The notes beneath the pieces were generated by a model that was given only the letters and a program-made list of their open reading frames with translations, did no database searches and was not told where the DNA came from. 64,000 nucleotides of DNA from Lewinella sp. W8 (GTDB lineage Bacteria; Bacteroidota; Bacteroidia; Chitinophagales; Saprospiraceae), in NCBI RefSeq assembly GCF_004375085.3, contig NZ_SNAQ03000016.1, positions 62,001 to 126,000 on the forward strand, written 5' to 3'. The position numbers were made by a program, and so were the translations under genes. Of the stretch, positions 8,791 to 16,854 are shown in pieces. Within the stretch, counting starts at the first letter, position 1. The number at the start of each line of letters is the position of its first letter.

Positions 8791-9228
8791 CTATGGCTTA
8801 CCGTAGCTGATGGAATCCGGCAACTCGTTCTCATCGTCCGTCTGGTAGGGGAAAAACTTTTTGAGTTTAGTCCCCACCTGTTCGATGGCCTTTTCGATGC
8901 CGGTGGCAAATTCTCCCCTGCGGAAGTGTTGCTGCAGTACATCACGCTCGGTATCCCAGAAGTCTTCGGGGACCACCCGATCAATGCCCTCGTCGCCGAT
9001 GATGGCAAATTCCCGGCGGTCTACCTCCAGTAAAATCAGGACGCCGTTGCGATCCTTGGTCTTCTCCATGCCGAGTTGATAAAAAACCCGTTTGGCCACG
9101 GAGAGGGCGGGGGCCGTAGCCCCCACCTCCACGTGCACCCGGATTTCTCCGGAAGTCATGGATTCGGCCCGTCGGATGGCCGCAACAATCTGCGCCTCTT
9201 CCTCGGGACTGAAAAAGCGTACCATCAT
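8791..9228 (-). CDS. TPM domain protein
   Basis: A 145-residue single TPM domain (FSPEEEAQIVAAIRRAESMTSGEIRVHVE; KDRNGVLILLEVDRREFAIIGDEGIDRVV; EDFWDTERDVLQQHFRRGEF) without a signal peptide or membrane helix, so probably cytosolic or periphery-associated, unlike its larger partner at 7748-8539. It begins 3 bp after the lemA stop and is surely co-transcribed with it. The family is widely co-inherited with LemA and may be a phosphatase or an assembly factor. Two adjacent ATG codons are possible starts (9228 or 9225). Confidence 0.9.
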   Translation of the reverse strand: MMVRFFSPEEEAQIVAAIRRAESMTSGEIRVHVEVGATAPALSVAKRVFYQLGMEKTKDRNGVLILLEVDRREFAIIGDEGIDRVVPEDFWDTERDVLQQHFRRGEFATGIEKAIEQVGTKLKKFFPYQTDDENELPDSISYGKP

Positions 9229-9231
9229 CGC

Positions 9232-9822
9232 TTAATCGAAGTTTACTTCGGGAGCATTTTCGGCACCAGCCTGAGACTGGAACTGCGGCTTCTCGTCGAA
9301 GCCAAACACCGTGGCGAAGATGGCGCCGGGGAAGCGGCGAACTTTTTTGTTGAAGGCGGTGGCCTGCTCGTTGAAGCGATCACGGGCCGTTGCGATGCGG
9401 TTCTCCGTGCCTTCAAGCTGCACCTGCAAATCCTGGAATCCCCGCGTAGCGGTGAGTTGAGGGTAATTTTCGGCGGTCGCCAGCAGGCGTCCAAGACCGG
9501 CACTCAGCTGATCCTGTGCCGCCTGAAACTGCTCCAGTTTTTCCGGGGTCAGTTCTCCGGCGTTAATGTTGATGGCGGTCGCCTGCGCGCGGGCGCGGGT
9601 CACGGATTCGAGGGTCTCCCGCTCAAAATCGGCGGCCCCCTTTACGGTATTGACCAGGTTGTTGATCAGGTCTGAGCGGCGCTGGTACTGGGTTTCTACC
9701 ATTGACCAGGACTTTTCTACGTCCTCTTCGGCGGTGACGAAGCCATTGTAGCTGCCGCAACCGGCGATGAGCAATACGGCCAAGACGGCTACGATTATGC
9801 CTAGGGTTCCAAAAGATCTCAT
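9232..9822 (-). CDS. lemA: LemA family protein
   Basis: A 196-residue LemA protein: an N-terminal hydrophobic segment with a lipobox-like LLIAGCGSYN, then the helical body with the family signature (VEKSWSMVETQYQRRSDLINNLVNTVKGAADFERETLESVTRARAQA) and IATARDRFNEQATAFNKKVRRFPG. LemA proteins are membrane-anchored helical-bundle proteins of poorly known role, constantly found beside TPM-domain genes as here. Its ATG overlaps the meaB stop (ATGA), giving translational coupling. The C-terminal tail ends FDEKPQFQ...NFD as usual for the family. Confidence 0.93.
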   Translation of the reverse strand: MRSFGTLGIIVAVLAVLLIAGCGSYNGFVTAEEDVEKSWSMVETQYQRRSDLINNLVNTVKGAADFERETLESVTRARAQATAININAGELTPEKLEQFQAAQDQLSAGLGRLLATAENYPQLTATRGFQDLQVQLEGTENRIATARDRFNEQATAFNKKVRRFPGAIFATVFGFDEKPQFQSQAGAENAPEVNFD

Positions 9823-10889
9823 TGTCGTGTCTGGTTTTGACGTTTAAGAAACTCCGCCAAAATAACGTCTGCGGCGGAGGAAAGGGTGGTTTGTTGGTCG
9901 AGTAAGTGTTGTAGTCCGTCGGATGTTCGCTCCATCTCCCGCAGGAAGTGCCGCAGTTCCAGGAGCAAATCCTGCTCGCATCTTTCGCGCAGCCACTGGA
10001 GTCGTTGCGCCCGCCGACGGTCGGTCAACCGGCCATCCTTACGACGATCGGTCGCATATTTAGTAACGCGGTCGAGGGCTTCGGGAATGCCCGCACCCGT
10101 CAGGGCACTGGCCGTGGCGATCGCTACGGCCCATCCGTCGGAGCGGGGTGGGGCCAGGTGCAGCCCCTGCCGGATTTGCGCGGCCGTTTGTTTGGCCGCA
10201 TCGGGCAGGCTGTCCACTTTGTTGACGATGATGTGGTCCGCCAACTCCAGGATGCCCCGTTTTATGCCCTGCAGGTCGTCGCCCGCGGCGGGCTGCGCCA
10301 GGAGCAGGAAAACGTCGGTCATACTGTGGACCTGCCATTCGGCCTGCCCAACGCCAACGGTTTCTACGATGATGAAGTCGTAGCCCGCCGCCTCGCACAG
10401 TAAAACGGCCGCCCGGCTGGCGGCCCCCACGCCGCCGAGGTGTCCTCCGTTCGGACTCGGCCGGATGAAGGCTTCCGGTTGCCGGGTAAGCTCTTCCATG
10501 CGGGTCTTATCACCCAGGATGCTCCCCCCGCTGAGGCTGCTGCTGGGGTCTACGGCCAGCACCGCCAGGCGGTGCCCGGCCCGGAGTACCTCCAGACCAA
10601 AGGCTTCAATGAAGGTCGATTTGCCTACCCCCGGCGTTCCACTCACGCCCAGACGGACGGACGGAAAGTCTCGGGTAGCCTCCTCCGCCAGGGCAATCAG
10701 TTCATCGGCCATGGTACGGTCTTCCGGTCGGGTACTTTCCAGCAGGGTAATGGCCTGACCCAGGGCCCGGCGGTTGTCCGGGCCGGTCAGTTCCGCAAAC
10801 AGGGAGTCGGCCGAAGCGGGGCGTTGGTGGCTCCGGTAGCGCAGGTTCCGGTTGATGCCTCCGGCAGCGGACGTCTTCTGTTCGGGCAA
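9819..10889 (-). CDS. meaB: Methylmalonyl-CoA mutase-associated GTPase MeaB
   Basis: A 356-residue G3E-class P-loop GTPase. Walker A is at residues about 81-92 (GVSGTPGVGKST), followed by VDPSSSLSGGSILGDKTRM, the switch/Walker B VETVGVGQAE and the guanine-specificity motif NKVD. MeaB proteins chaperone adenosylcobalamin loading and protection of methylmalonyl-CoA mutase, used in propionate metabolism; the mutase genes are not in this window. The open frame begins with a TTG at 10887-10889 (next in-frame ATG is residue 60, inside the fold), so the TTG is the likely start. It overlaps lemA by 4 bp, an uncommon partner. Confidence 0.92.
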   Translation of the reverse strand: MPEQKTSAAGGINRNLRYRSHQRPASADSLFAELTGPDNRRALGQAITLLESTRPEDRTMADELIALAEEATRDFPSVRLGVSGTPGVGKSTFIEAFGLEVLRAGHRLAVLAVDPSSSLSGGSILGDKTRMEELTRQPEAFIRPSPNGGHLGGVGAASRAAVLLCEAAGYDFIIVETVGVGQAEWQVHSMTDVFLLLAQPAAGDDLQGIKRGILELADHIIVNKVDSLPDAAKQTAAQIRQGLHLAPPRSDGWAVAIATASALTGAGIPEALDRVTKYATDRRKDGRLTDRRRAQRLQWLRERCEQDLLLELRHFLREMERTSDGLQHLLDQQTTLSSAADVILAEFLKRQNQTRQ

Positions 10890-11226
10890 AACGGATGTGG
10901 TTTAAGACGGCCTTAAGATAAGTTGCTAAAGTTTCCCCAAACAGGAGAATCTTGTCGACCATCGGGCCTCCCCGGGTTTTACATTTATGCGCCCGATCCG
11001 GCTCATCGTCCGTTCGCCTTTTCCTTCACCGGTACATCGCGAGTCTGCCCCGGAACCTTGAGCAAGGATCGGGTTCTTTATTTAAAATTCAGACCCGGGC
11101 ATAGAGATGCCACGATGCCTCCGGGCACCAACCAAAACCTCCTGTGGAGGTAAAACCCGCAGGTTTTACCAACCACAGAGAGATGTTTGCCTTAATGTTG
11201 CTTTCCCGTGGAAGGGAAGGACCGGT
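10890..11226. other. Intergenic region with a hairpin
   Basis: No convincing gene. The only structure seen is the two-part hairpin at 11142-11178; the small frames in the region have no protein-like features. Confidence 0.4.
11142..11178. repeat. Perfect two-part hairpin
   Basis: A 9-bp stem GGTAAAACC/GGTTTTACC with a CGCA loop is extended, after small bulges, by a 6-bp outer stem CTGTGG/CCACAG. There is no T-tract. It lies about 50 bp beyond the stop of the small minus-strand gene at 11227 and could be a terminator variant or an RNA structural element. Confidence 0.5.
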
Positions 11227-11433
11227 TTAGTCCGCATACATTTCCGCCCGTTCGGCCCTCCACTGGAAGTAACCCAGGAAGGCGATGACGATGATCTGGA
11301 GTAATACGAGAATACCCAGAGCGGAATTGGTGGCATCGGCGCTGAACCCGTAGGCCTCCGAGAGGTTCGGGAGCAGCAGGCTGACACCAAGTAGGGAAAT
11401 AAATACGATTAATAACAGGTAACGCTTCTTCAT
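11227..11433 (-). CDS. Small two-TM membrane protein
   Basis: A 68-residue protein made almost wholly of two hydrophobic segments (YLLLIVFISLLGVSLLLP and SALGILVLLQIIVIAFLGYF) joined by a short polar loop and ending in a charged tail WRAERAEMYAD. The ATG at 11431-11433 (MKKRYLLL) gives a positively charged N-terminus typical of a signal anchor. No family is recognised. It lies alone between meaB and the dipeptidase gene. Confidence 0.6.
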   Translation of the reverse strand: MKKRYLLLIVFISLLGVSLLLPNLSEAYGFSADATNSALGILVLLQIIVIAFLGYFQWRAERAEMYAD

Positions 11434-11601
11434 ACGAACGACTTTAGATAACCCAAAAATGTATCCCGACGCAATACCAGAAAAACCTGGCGAATGTGTG
11501 GGATAGTTCAATATAGGGGGTTTACCCAATACAAGTCAAGGGGTAATTTCGCAGAGGCCACCCGTACCCGATAGCGCCGTTTGGTCACCGGGAATGGTAA
11601 T

Positions 11602-11669
11602 AAAAAAACCTGCCCGGCAAATCGATTACGGGTGCTCGCTTTCGGAACACCTCGATTGGCCGGACAGGT
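11602..11669 (-). terminator. Terminator-like long hairpin after the M19 dipeptidase gene
   Basis: Arms 11608-11625 and 11652-11669 pair at 16 of 18 positions around a 26-base loop; read on the minus strand the hairpin is followed by a run of seven T. It lies just downstream of the dipeptidase stop at 11700, so it probably ends that transcript. Confidence 0.65.
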
Positions 11670-11699
11670 CCGTGATCAGTAAAGTGAAAACGCTACGGT

Positions 11700-12956
11700 T
11701 TATTTGGAGGCGGTCGCTGCGGCCTCTACAGCCCGCCATACGCGGATGACGTTACCGGAGCACATTTTTTCGATGTCCTCGTCGGTATAGCCCCGTTGGA
11801 GCAGCGTGAAAATCAGGTTGGGGTAGTCGCTGACGTCCTTGAGTCCCGTGGGAAGGGAATCTCCCACTCCGTCAAAGTCGGAGCCGAAGCCTACGTTGTC
11901 AACGCTGGACAGCGATACGACGTGGTCAATGTGATCGGCAACGGTCTCCACGTCGGCGTAGAGGGTGGGGAATTCCTCCCCGAAGGCGTCAATCATGGGT
12001 TTGGCTTCTTCATCGGTGTAGCTCAGTCCTGCCTCCGAGAGGCGTTCCATCAGTACGCCGCGGAGGCTGTCGCGGCGGGTGCGCAGGGCTCCGTCGAGAA
12101 AGGTGGATCCGAAGTTGATCTGGATCACGCCATTTTCTTCGCCGAGGCGCTTGATCATTTCGTCGTTCATGTTGCGCTCGAAGCCGGGGGTGAACTTACG
12201 GGCGGAGGAGTGGCTGGCGATGACGGGGACGTCCGTCATCTCCATCACCTGCCAGAAGGTGGAGTCACTGACGTGGCTGATGTCCACCATAATCCCCACG
12301 CGGTTCATTTCCTTCACCACTTCGCGGCCAAACTCACTGAGACCGTTGTGGGTGCGGGTGGTGTCGTAGCTGGAGTCGCAGATCAGATTATCCTTGGCGT
12401 GGGTGAGGGTGATGTAGCGAATACCCTTGGCGTGGTATTCGGCAACCCGCTCGATCTGGTCTTCAATGGGCGAACCGTTTTCCATGCCCATGGGGAGGCT
12501 CATTACGCCTTCCTTAAAGTTCTGGATCATCTGCTCCGGACTGGTCGTGATGCGGAATTTGTCGGGGTGGGCCGAGGCGATGCCGGATACCATGTCGATC
12601 AGACTGTCCGCCAGTGCGGGCGAAGCCCCAACTTCTTCCTGCAGGCCACTGGGGATGTAGATGGACATGAAGGGGGCGTCCAGTCCGCCCTCTACGGCGC
12701 GGACGTAGTCGAAGTCTCCCTCCTTCGTTTCGATGGGAATCCCCAGATATTCTTTGTCGAGTTTGAAGTTCTTAACCTTCAGGCGGTAGGGAAGGTCTAC
12801 GTGTCCGTCGGTAATCAGGTAGGCGTGAGCCAGGCTGTCGGCGTGTTGCCGCAGTTCTTCCTCGGTCATGGTGGAGGGGTCCTTGACCTCCGGGGCTTCG
12901 CCGGAACAGGCAAATAATAAGCTGGCGAGCAGCAGCAGGCAAATTGAGCGATACAT
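11700..12956 (-). CDS. Membrane dipeptidase (peptidase M19), lipoprotein
   Basis: A 418-residue zinc dipeptidase of the renal-dipeptidase family, which cleaves dipeptides including some D-residue substrates. Metal-binding segments are visible: DGHVDLPYRL (HxD), the glutamate in the barrel, MVDISHVSDSTFW, VIASHSSARKF and VGFGSDFDGV. The N-terminus MYRSICLLLLASLLFACSG is a lipoprotein signal with lipobox LFAC, so the enzyme is probably anchored in the envelope and acts on peptides in the periplasm or outside. The ATG at 12954-12956 is chosen for this signal; the frame continues upstream through low-complexity DNA that is not coding. Monocistronic, with a terminator-like hairpin at 11602-11669. 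Confidence 0.92.
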   Translation of the reverse strand: MYRSICLLLLASLLFACSGEAPEVKDPSTMTEEELRQHADSLAHAYLITDGHVDLPYRLKVKNFKLDKEYLGIPIETKEGDFDYVRAVEGGLDAPFMSIYIPSGLQEEVGASPALADSLIDMVSGIASAHPDKFRITTSPEQMIQNFKEGVMSLPMGMENGSPIEDQIERVAEYHAKGIRYITLTHAKDNLICDSSYDTTRTHNGLSEFGREVVKEMNRVGIMVDISHVSDSTFWQVMEMTDVPVIASHSSARKFTPGFERNMNDEMIKRLGEENGVIQINFGSTFLDGALRTRRDSLRGVLMERLSEAGLSYTDEEAKPMIDAFGEEFPTLYADVETVADHIDHVVSLSSVDNVGFGSDFDGVGDSLPTGLKDVSDYPNLIFTLLQRGYTDEDIEKMCSGNVIRVWRAVEAAATASK

Positions 12957-13376
12957 AGATGTGCTTTTGTGCGTAAAGCTAAGGAAGTGGGGAAGAACGG
13001 GGGTGCAGGACTGAGGCTTTAGGCTTAAGGCTTTAGGATTCAGGAGGAGAAGGCTAAGGCTAAGGAGGAGGCGGAGGCTAGGAAGGGAGAATGAGGAAGG
13101 GCTTCGGACCCGGCTTGCTCCCGCAAGCCGGTCGCTAAGGCTAAGGGAAAAGAAAGTTACCCGGACCTCGAAGCATGCCGACCTTACGAAGTCGGGCGCT
13201 TCCTTTGAGTGTCCTGCGGATTCCTTGCTCCTACCAATTGACACGGCACCCGCGCTTGCGCCAAAAAGAAGAAAAAATTTCGGGGAGGGTGTAACGCCTC
13301 TTCCCGTCGCTGCATAAAGCAGCGTAACCACCCGCCAGGTACCCCGGCGGGGCTCTCAACCAACAATGCTATCATC
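12957..13376. other. Intergenic region with purine-rich CTAAGG repeats
   Basis: No gene seen. Bases about 13012-13150 are built of loosely repeated AGGCTAAGG/AGGCTTTAGG units and a GCTTGCTCCCGCAAGCCGGTCG hairpin segment; similar wording recurs near 61250-61320. The region also holds the second copy of the 22-bp repeat (13245-13266) and a small CGCTGC/GCAGCG hairpin at 13308-13324. Confidence 0.5.
13245..13266. repeat. 22-bp dispersed repeat, copy 2
   Basis: Exact reverse complement of 8686-8707. It lies upstream of the DUF4412 gene and downstream-facing from the dipeptidase start. Confidence 0.6.
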
Positions 13377-14306
13377 ATGAAACTTCGTCTTCTCTTTTCC
13401 CTGGCCCTGGCCATCTGCTGCCTCACCCTGACCGCCCAAACCAGCGAGCGGGTGAAAAACCGGGCCGAACACCGGGCCAACAGTCACGTCGACCGCCAGG
13501 TAGACCGGGCCGTAGATGGTGCCGTGAACGCCATCGGTGGCCTGTTCAAAAAGAAGCGTAAAAAGAATACCGAAGAGGCTCCCGCCGACCAGCCGTTCAC
13601 CCAGGAAGCCCCCGCACCACAATCTTCTACTACTGCTTTTGAGCAGGGAGAATGGGAACCGTTTACCAATCCCACGCCCTTCAGCTTGCTGATCACCACC
13701 AAGGAGATCAAGAAGAACGGCAAAGAATCTACGGCCACCATGCGGATGGCCGTCACGGAAGAACTTTTCGGGCTGGAAATGGCCTCTGACCAGGCCAGCG
13801 AGGCTACTTCCCGCATGATCTTCAACACCCAGACCGGAAAAACCACCCTGGTAACCACCGATAAAAAAGGTGAGCAATCCGCCTTCCGGATGCGGGTTCC
13901 CAAACTGAATAAGTCGCGTCTTTGGGACATGGAAGACATGGAGGAACGCTTCAGCATCACCGCCACCGGCGAGCGGAAAGTGATCAACGGCTACAACTGC
14001 GAAAAGTACATCGTAAAGGACCTGGAGGAAGGCACCACGACCACTTCCTGGATCACGAAGGATGTCGGGATGAACGCCCAGGACGTCTTCTCCAACTTTG
14101 CCAACATGGCCGGAGCGGGCAAAAACAATTTGCCCAGCCCCGAGAAGTTTGCGGCGGCCTACGAGGGCTTCCCCATCGAAAGCACCACCACGGACGGAAA
14201 GACCACCTTCATCATGACCTTCACCGACATCAAAATCGGCGCCGATAAAATGGACAAGAAAGTGCTCGACCTGACGGGCGTGGAAGTCCAGGACATGGGC
14301 TTCTAA
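13377..14306 (+). CDS. DUF4412 domain protein, secreted
   Basis: A 309-residue exported protein with signal peptide MKLRLLFSLALAICCLTLTAQ. After a charged, repetitive stretch (VKNRAEHRANSHVDRQVDRAVDGAVN and a KKKRKKN cluster) comes a beta-rich DUF4412-type domain with EKYIVKDLEEGTTTTSWITKDVGMN and TTTDGKTTFIMTFTDI. DUF4412 proteins are common in Bacteroidota and of unknown function, probably periplasmic. The ATG at 13377 is the only start that gives the signal peptide. A strong terminator follows at 14346-14382. Confidence 0.85.
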   Translation: MKLRLLFSLALAICCLTLTAQTSERVKNRAEHRANSHVDRQVDRAVDGAVNAIGGLFKKKRKKNTEEAPADQPFTQEAPAPQSSTTAFEQGEWEPFTNPTPFSLLITTKEIKKNGKESTATMRMAVTEELFGLEMASDQASEATSRMIFNTQTGKTTLVTTDKKGEQSAFRMRVPKLNKSRLWDMEDMEERFSITATGERKVINGYNCEKYIVKDLEEGTTTTSWITKDVGMNAQDVFSNFANMAGAGKNNLPSPEKFAAAYEGFPIESTTTDGKTTFIMTFTDIKIGADKMDKKVLDLTGVEVQDMGF

Positions 14307-14345
14307 GGAAATACAAACGAAAATAATCCCTGAATCTCTAGAGTG

Positions 14346-14382
14346 CCCGTCGCAGAGCTATGCTGCGACGGGTGACTTTTTT
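14346..14382 (+). terminator. Intrinsic terminator after the DUF4412 gene
   Basis: A perfect 10-bp GC-rich stem (CCCGTCGCAG / CTGCGACGGG, 7-base loop) is followed 4 bases later by a run of six T on the plus strand. Confidence 0.85.
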
Positions 14383-14389
14383 AACGCAA

Positions 14390-14422
14390 CAGCGCCCCGT
14401 TCCGAAGGGAAACGGGGCGCTG
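14390..14422 (-). terminator. Hairpin after the tRNA(CAT) gene
   Basis: A 12-bp perfect stem (CAGCGCCCCGTT / AACGGGGCGCTG) lies just beyond the tRNA 3' end on the minus strand. It lacks a strong T-run, so it could be a factor-assisted terminator or processing barrier. Confidence 0.45.
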
Positions 14423-14427
14423 CTTGC

Positions 14428-14503
<76 letters not shown>

Positions 14504-14526
14504 GGGATAGACGAACTGTCTACCCA

Positions 14527-14534
14527 CAAAGGTA
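14527..14534 (-). promoter_or_regulatory. Possible -7 box for the tRNA(CAT) gene
   Basis: TACCTTTG on the minus strand fits the Bacteroidota TAnnTTTG -7 element and lies 23 bases before the tRNA 5' end. No clear TTTG -33 element was found at the expected spacing. Confidence 0.35.
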
Positions 14535-14563
14535 ATCAGTGGGGTAGAAAGTTGCGGTCTGGA

Positions 14564-15295
14564 TCATCCGTAAAGCTCCAGAATAATTTGTTGCTCGTCA
14601 TAGCCCATCTCCAGGAGGTTGGCTTTCGCCTCGTCCACCATCTGGCTCCACCCGCAGAGGTAAAAACGGATGTCGTCGTTTACGTCCGCATACTGCTCCC
14701 GATAGACCTGGTGCACGTAGCCCCGGTGCGCTTCCAGCGCACCATCCGCGGGAGGATCCTCCCGGCTCAGGCAAACGGTGTAGCGGAAATTGGGGTACTG
14801 CTCGGCCATGGCCTCAAATTCCTCCCGGTAGAGGATGTCTTCGGCCGTCCGGCAGCCGAAAATGAGGTGGAAATCATTCTTCTCCCGGGCTAATCTCTCC
14901 TGTAACATGGCGCGGAAGGGCGCCACGCCGGTGCCCGTGCAGATCATCACTACGCTAAAGTCCAGGGGGCGTTCGGGCAGGGTGAACACCCCTCCGGGCT
15001 CCTTGGTCAGCACCGTGGAGCCGACCTCCGCGCCCTCAAAAAGGTAGGTCGTGCCCCGGCCGTCGGGCAACCTGACGATGCAGAGTTCGGCCTGGTTGGT
15101 TCCGTCGGGGGCGTCGGCAATGGAGTAACTGCGCCAGCGTTCGCGCCGGCGGTCACTGATCGGCAGATCGAGGGTGAGGAATTGCCCCGGACGATAGTTC
15201 AGTTCCTCCCGGTCGGGAAGCTCAAGCCAGAAACTACGCACGTTGGGGCTCCGTTGGGTAATGCGGCGAATCACCGCTTCTTTCCATTTGGGCAT
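14564..15295 (-). CDS. FAD-binding ferredoxin--NADP reductase-like oxidoreductase
   Basis: A 243-residue flavoprotein reductase of the FNR superfamily. The FAD-binding motif is RSYSIAD (RxYS), with phosphate-binding GRGTTYLFEG and GGVFTLPE nearby; the NAD(P)-binding half has VMICTGTGVAPFRAML and the late FYLCGWSQMVDE. There is no C-terminal 2Fe-2S domain, so the electron partner is a separate protein, perhaps ferredoxin or flavodoxin. It follows the GYDIA kinase gene by 5 bp and is co-transcribed with it; the link between the two reactions is not obvious. It is cytosolic. Confidence 0.88.
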   Translation of the reverse strand: MPKWKEAVIRRITQRSPNVRSFWLELPDREELNYRPGQFLTLDLPISDRRRERWRSYSIADAPDGTNQAELCIVRLPDGRGTTYLFEGAEVGSTVLTKEPGGVFTLPERPLDFSVVMICTGTGVAPFRAMLQERLAREKNDFHLIFGCRTAEDILYREEFEAMAEQYPNFRYTVCLSREDPPADGALEAHRGYVHQVYREQYADVNDDIRFYLCGWSQMVDEAKANLLEMGYDEQQIILELYG

Positions 15296-15300
15296 CTAGT

Positions 15301-16236
15301 CTACAGCACCATTTGATTATAGGGGATAACCGTGGAGAAGCCCCGGTCGTTGAAGTAGGCGGCCACTTTCTCGTGATTTTCCTCACTCAGTGCCCAGAAA
15401 AAATCTCCTCCCCAGGCCCCGAGGCTCTTCAGTTGCCCCGGGAAGTCCGCGAACAGCGCTTCCTGCAGGGTGGGCAGCTGCAGGGTCCGGGCCACAATGG
15501 TCTCGTGCTCTTGCAGCAGTTGGGCGGCGGCGCGCAGGTACAATCCTTCTTGCAGGAGCGCCCGGGTAATCTCCCCGATGCGCCGGCGATCTTCCTCCCG
15601 GATGGAGGCGGCCCGGTAGGCCCGGATGCCCTCCCGACTGTCCTGTTTCTGATTGCGGTAAACGAAGCAAGTGCGTTGCAGCCAGTCCGGAGACCACTGC
15701 TGGGGCTCCACCACCACGGAGCCCGCCGAGCGGGAAAAAATAATGGGACCCTCGGCCCGGGCGCAGGCCAGGTCGTAGCCGCTGCCCCCGAAGCTGCCCT
15801 CCAGGAGTGAGTAAGGGTCGAGGTCAAATAATTCCGCCAGGGCCGCAATCAGGGTAGAGCTGCTGCCCAGGCCCCAATGACGGTTAAATTCCAGCCGGGT
15901 TTCTACCCGGGCTCCGTTCAGTACCGTAGTCGCCCCGGCCCGTAGTTGCTCCGCCCTTTGCAGGGCTTTGAGGGTAAGGGCGTGCGGAAATCCGGGGTCA
16001 ATTTCCACCCCGGGCATCCACTGGTTTGGCGAGATTACGGTGTCTAGCCAGGCCTGGCCCGCGGAGTCGAAGGCCCGCCACCGCAGCATTCCTTCCGTGG
16101 CAGCCCCCTTCCACAAACGGAAGTGCTGCCCCCGACTGGTGGGCACGGCCAGACCAGGGACGCCGTCCAGAATGAAGTACTCGCCAGTCAGGAGTAGTTT
16201 GCCGTGGGCGTAATGATGGAAATCGGGCTGCGACAT
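15301..16236 (-). CDS. GYDIA family GHMP kinase (mevalonate-pathway type)
   Basis: A 311-residue GHMP-superfamily kinase of the Bacteroidota 'GYDIA' group, related to mevalonate and phosphomevalonate kinases. The N-terminal YAHGKLLLTGEYFILDG, the ATP-loop WGLGSSSTLIAALA and the naming motif, here GYDLA (GSGYDLACARAEGP), are present. It probably phosphorylates a mevalonate-pathway intermediate in the cytosol. The ATG at 16234-16236 (MSQPDFHHYAHGK) is used; 18 further residues to an upstream start have no family similarity. First gene of a two-gene unit with the flavin reductase. Confidence 0.88.
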   Translation of the reverse strand: MSQPDFHHYAHGKLLLTGEYFILDGVPGLAVPTSRGQHFRLWKGAATEGMLRWRAFDSAGQAWLDTVISPNQWMPGVEIDPGFPHALTLKALQRAEQLRAGATTVLNGARVETRLEFNRHWGLGSSSTLIAALAELFDLDPYSLLEGSFGGSGYDLACARAEGPIIFSRSAGSVVVEPQQWSPDWLQRTCFVYRNQKQDSREGIRAYRAASIREEDRRRIGEITRALLQEGLYLRAAAQLLQEHETIVARTLQLPTLQEALFADFPGQLKSLGAWGGDFFWALSEENHEKVAAYFNDRGFSTVIPYNQMVL

Positions 16237-16602
16237 CGGATGGGGCGCGCTTGAAGTAATTAAATAACGGGTGGTCGGAGCTGGCGGCACTCATTTCGGG
16301 TTGCCTGGATAAACCCTTAAGCGCCAACCGGACAATCCCCAGAATCTGGTCCGCAACGCCGTTGATGAATCTCCGTGGCGTCACGCCAAGGTACAACCGG
16401 CGGGCCTTTTGCCATTAATCCTTTCCCGCTGGAATAGCTAAGCGCTTTTTTGAATTTTGGTCTTCTGGTCAGATTGGAGCATTTTTTGGTGCCGGTAAGG
16501 CGTAAACACCGGTGCCCTAGACTGAGCCGGGGTTAGGATATTTCCAACCCAACCACCGCTAAATGGAGTTCATTCACTGAAGTTCAAACATGCTCTAAAA
16601 AT

Positions 16603-16732
16603 AGACGGTTCCGTTCGGTTCCATCAAGCGATTCCCGCAGAATCGCGGAAAACCGTAGCGGCAGAAAATTTTCTGCCGCTACTAAAAAAATCAGGCGTTT
16701 GATGGCCAATTGATTAATTCACGAAACAGCCT
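16603..16732. mobile_element. MITE-like inverted-repeat element, copy A
   Basis: About 130 bp related to the element at 45277-45418. It holds a GCGATTCC...GAATCGC hairpin followed by a 28-bp perfect palindrome (16655-16682, GTAGCGGCAG...CTGCCGCTAC) and ends in AACAGCCT like the other copy. The left end is degenerate (AGACGGTTCC against AGGCTGTTCC) and no clear target duplication is seen. It has no coding capacity. Confidence 0.65.
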
Positions 16733-16793
16733 GGCGCTAAACCGTGCCGGGGAGCAAAAGTTTCCGGCGAGCAGGGCCGACGTGAAATGCCGA

Positions 16794-16830
16794 CAAAAAA
16801 AGGCCGTCCTCCCGGGAGGGAGAACGGCCT
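16794..16830 (-). terminator. Intrinsic terminator of rpsA
   Basis: On the minus strand a hairpin with arms AGGCCGT/ACGGCCT and an inner CTCCC/GGGAG stem is followed by seven T, 25 bp beyond the rpsA stop. Confidence 0.85.
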
Positions 16831-16854
16831 GTCTTTAGAGAAAGAGTAGGGGGC

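Larger units (their letters stand above)
16237..16854. other. Intergenic region containing an inverted-repeat element
   Basis: No gene seen. It contains the MITE-like element at 16603-16732 and the rpsA terminator at 16794-16830; bases 16240-16600 show nothing recognised. Confidence 0.5.

Noticed and set aside
11796-12917. Long + strand open frame across the dipeptidase gene
   Set aside because: It is the antisense of an M19 dipeptidase with intact motifs and has no recognisable domain or signal.
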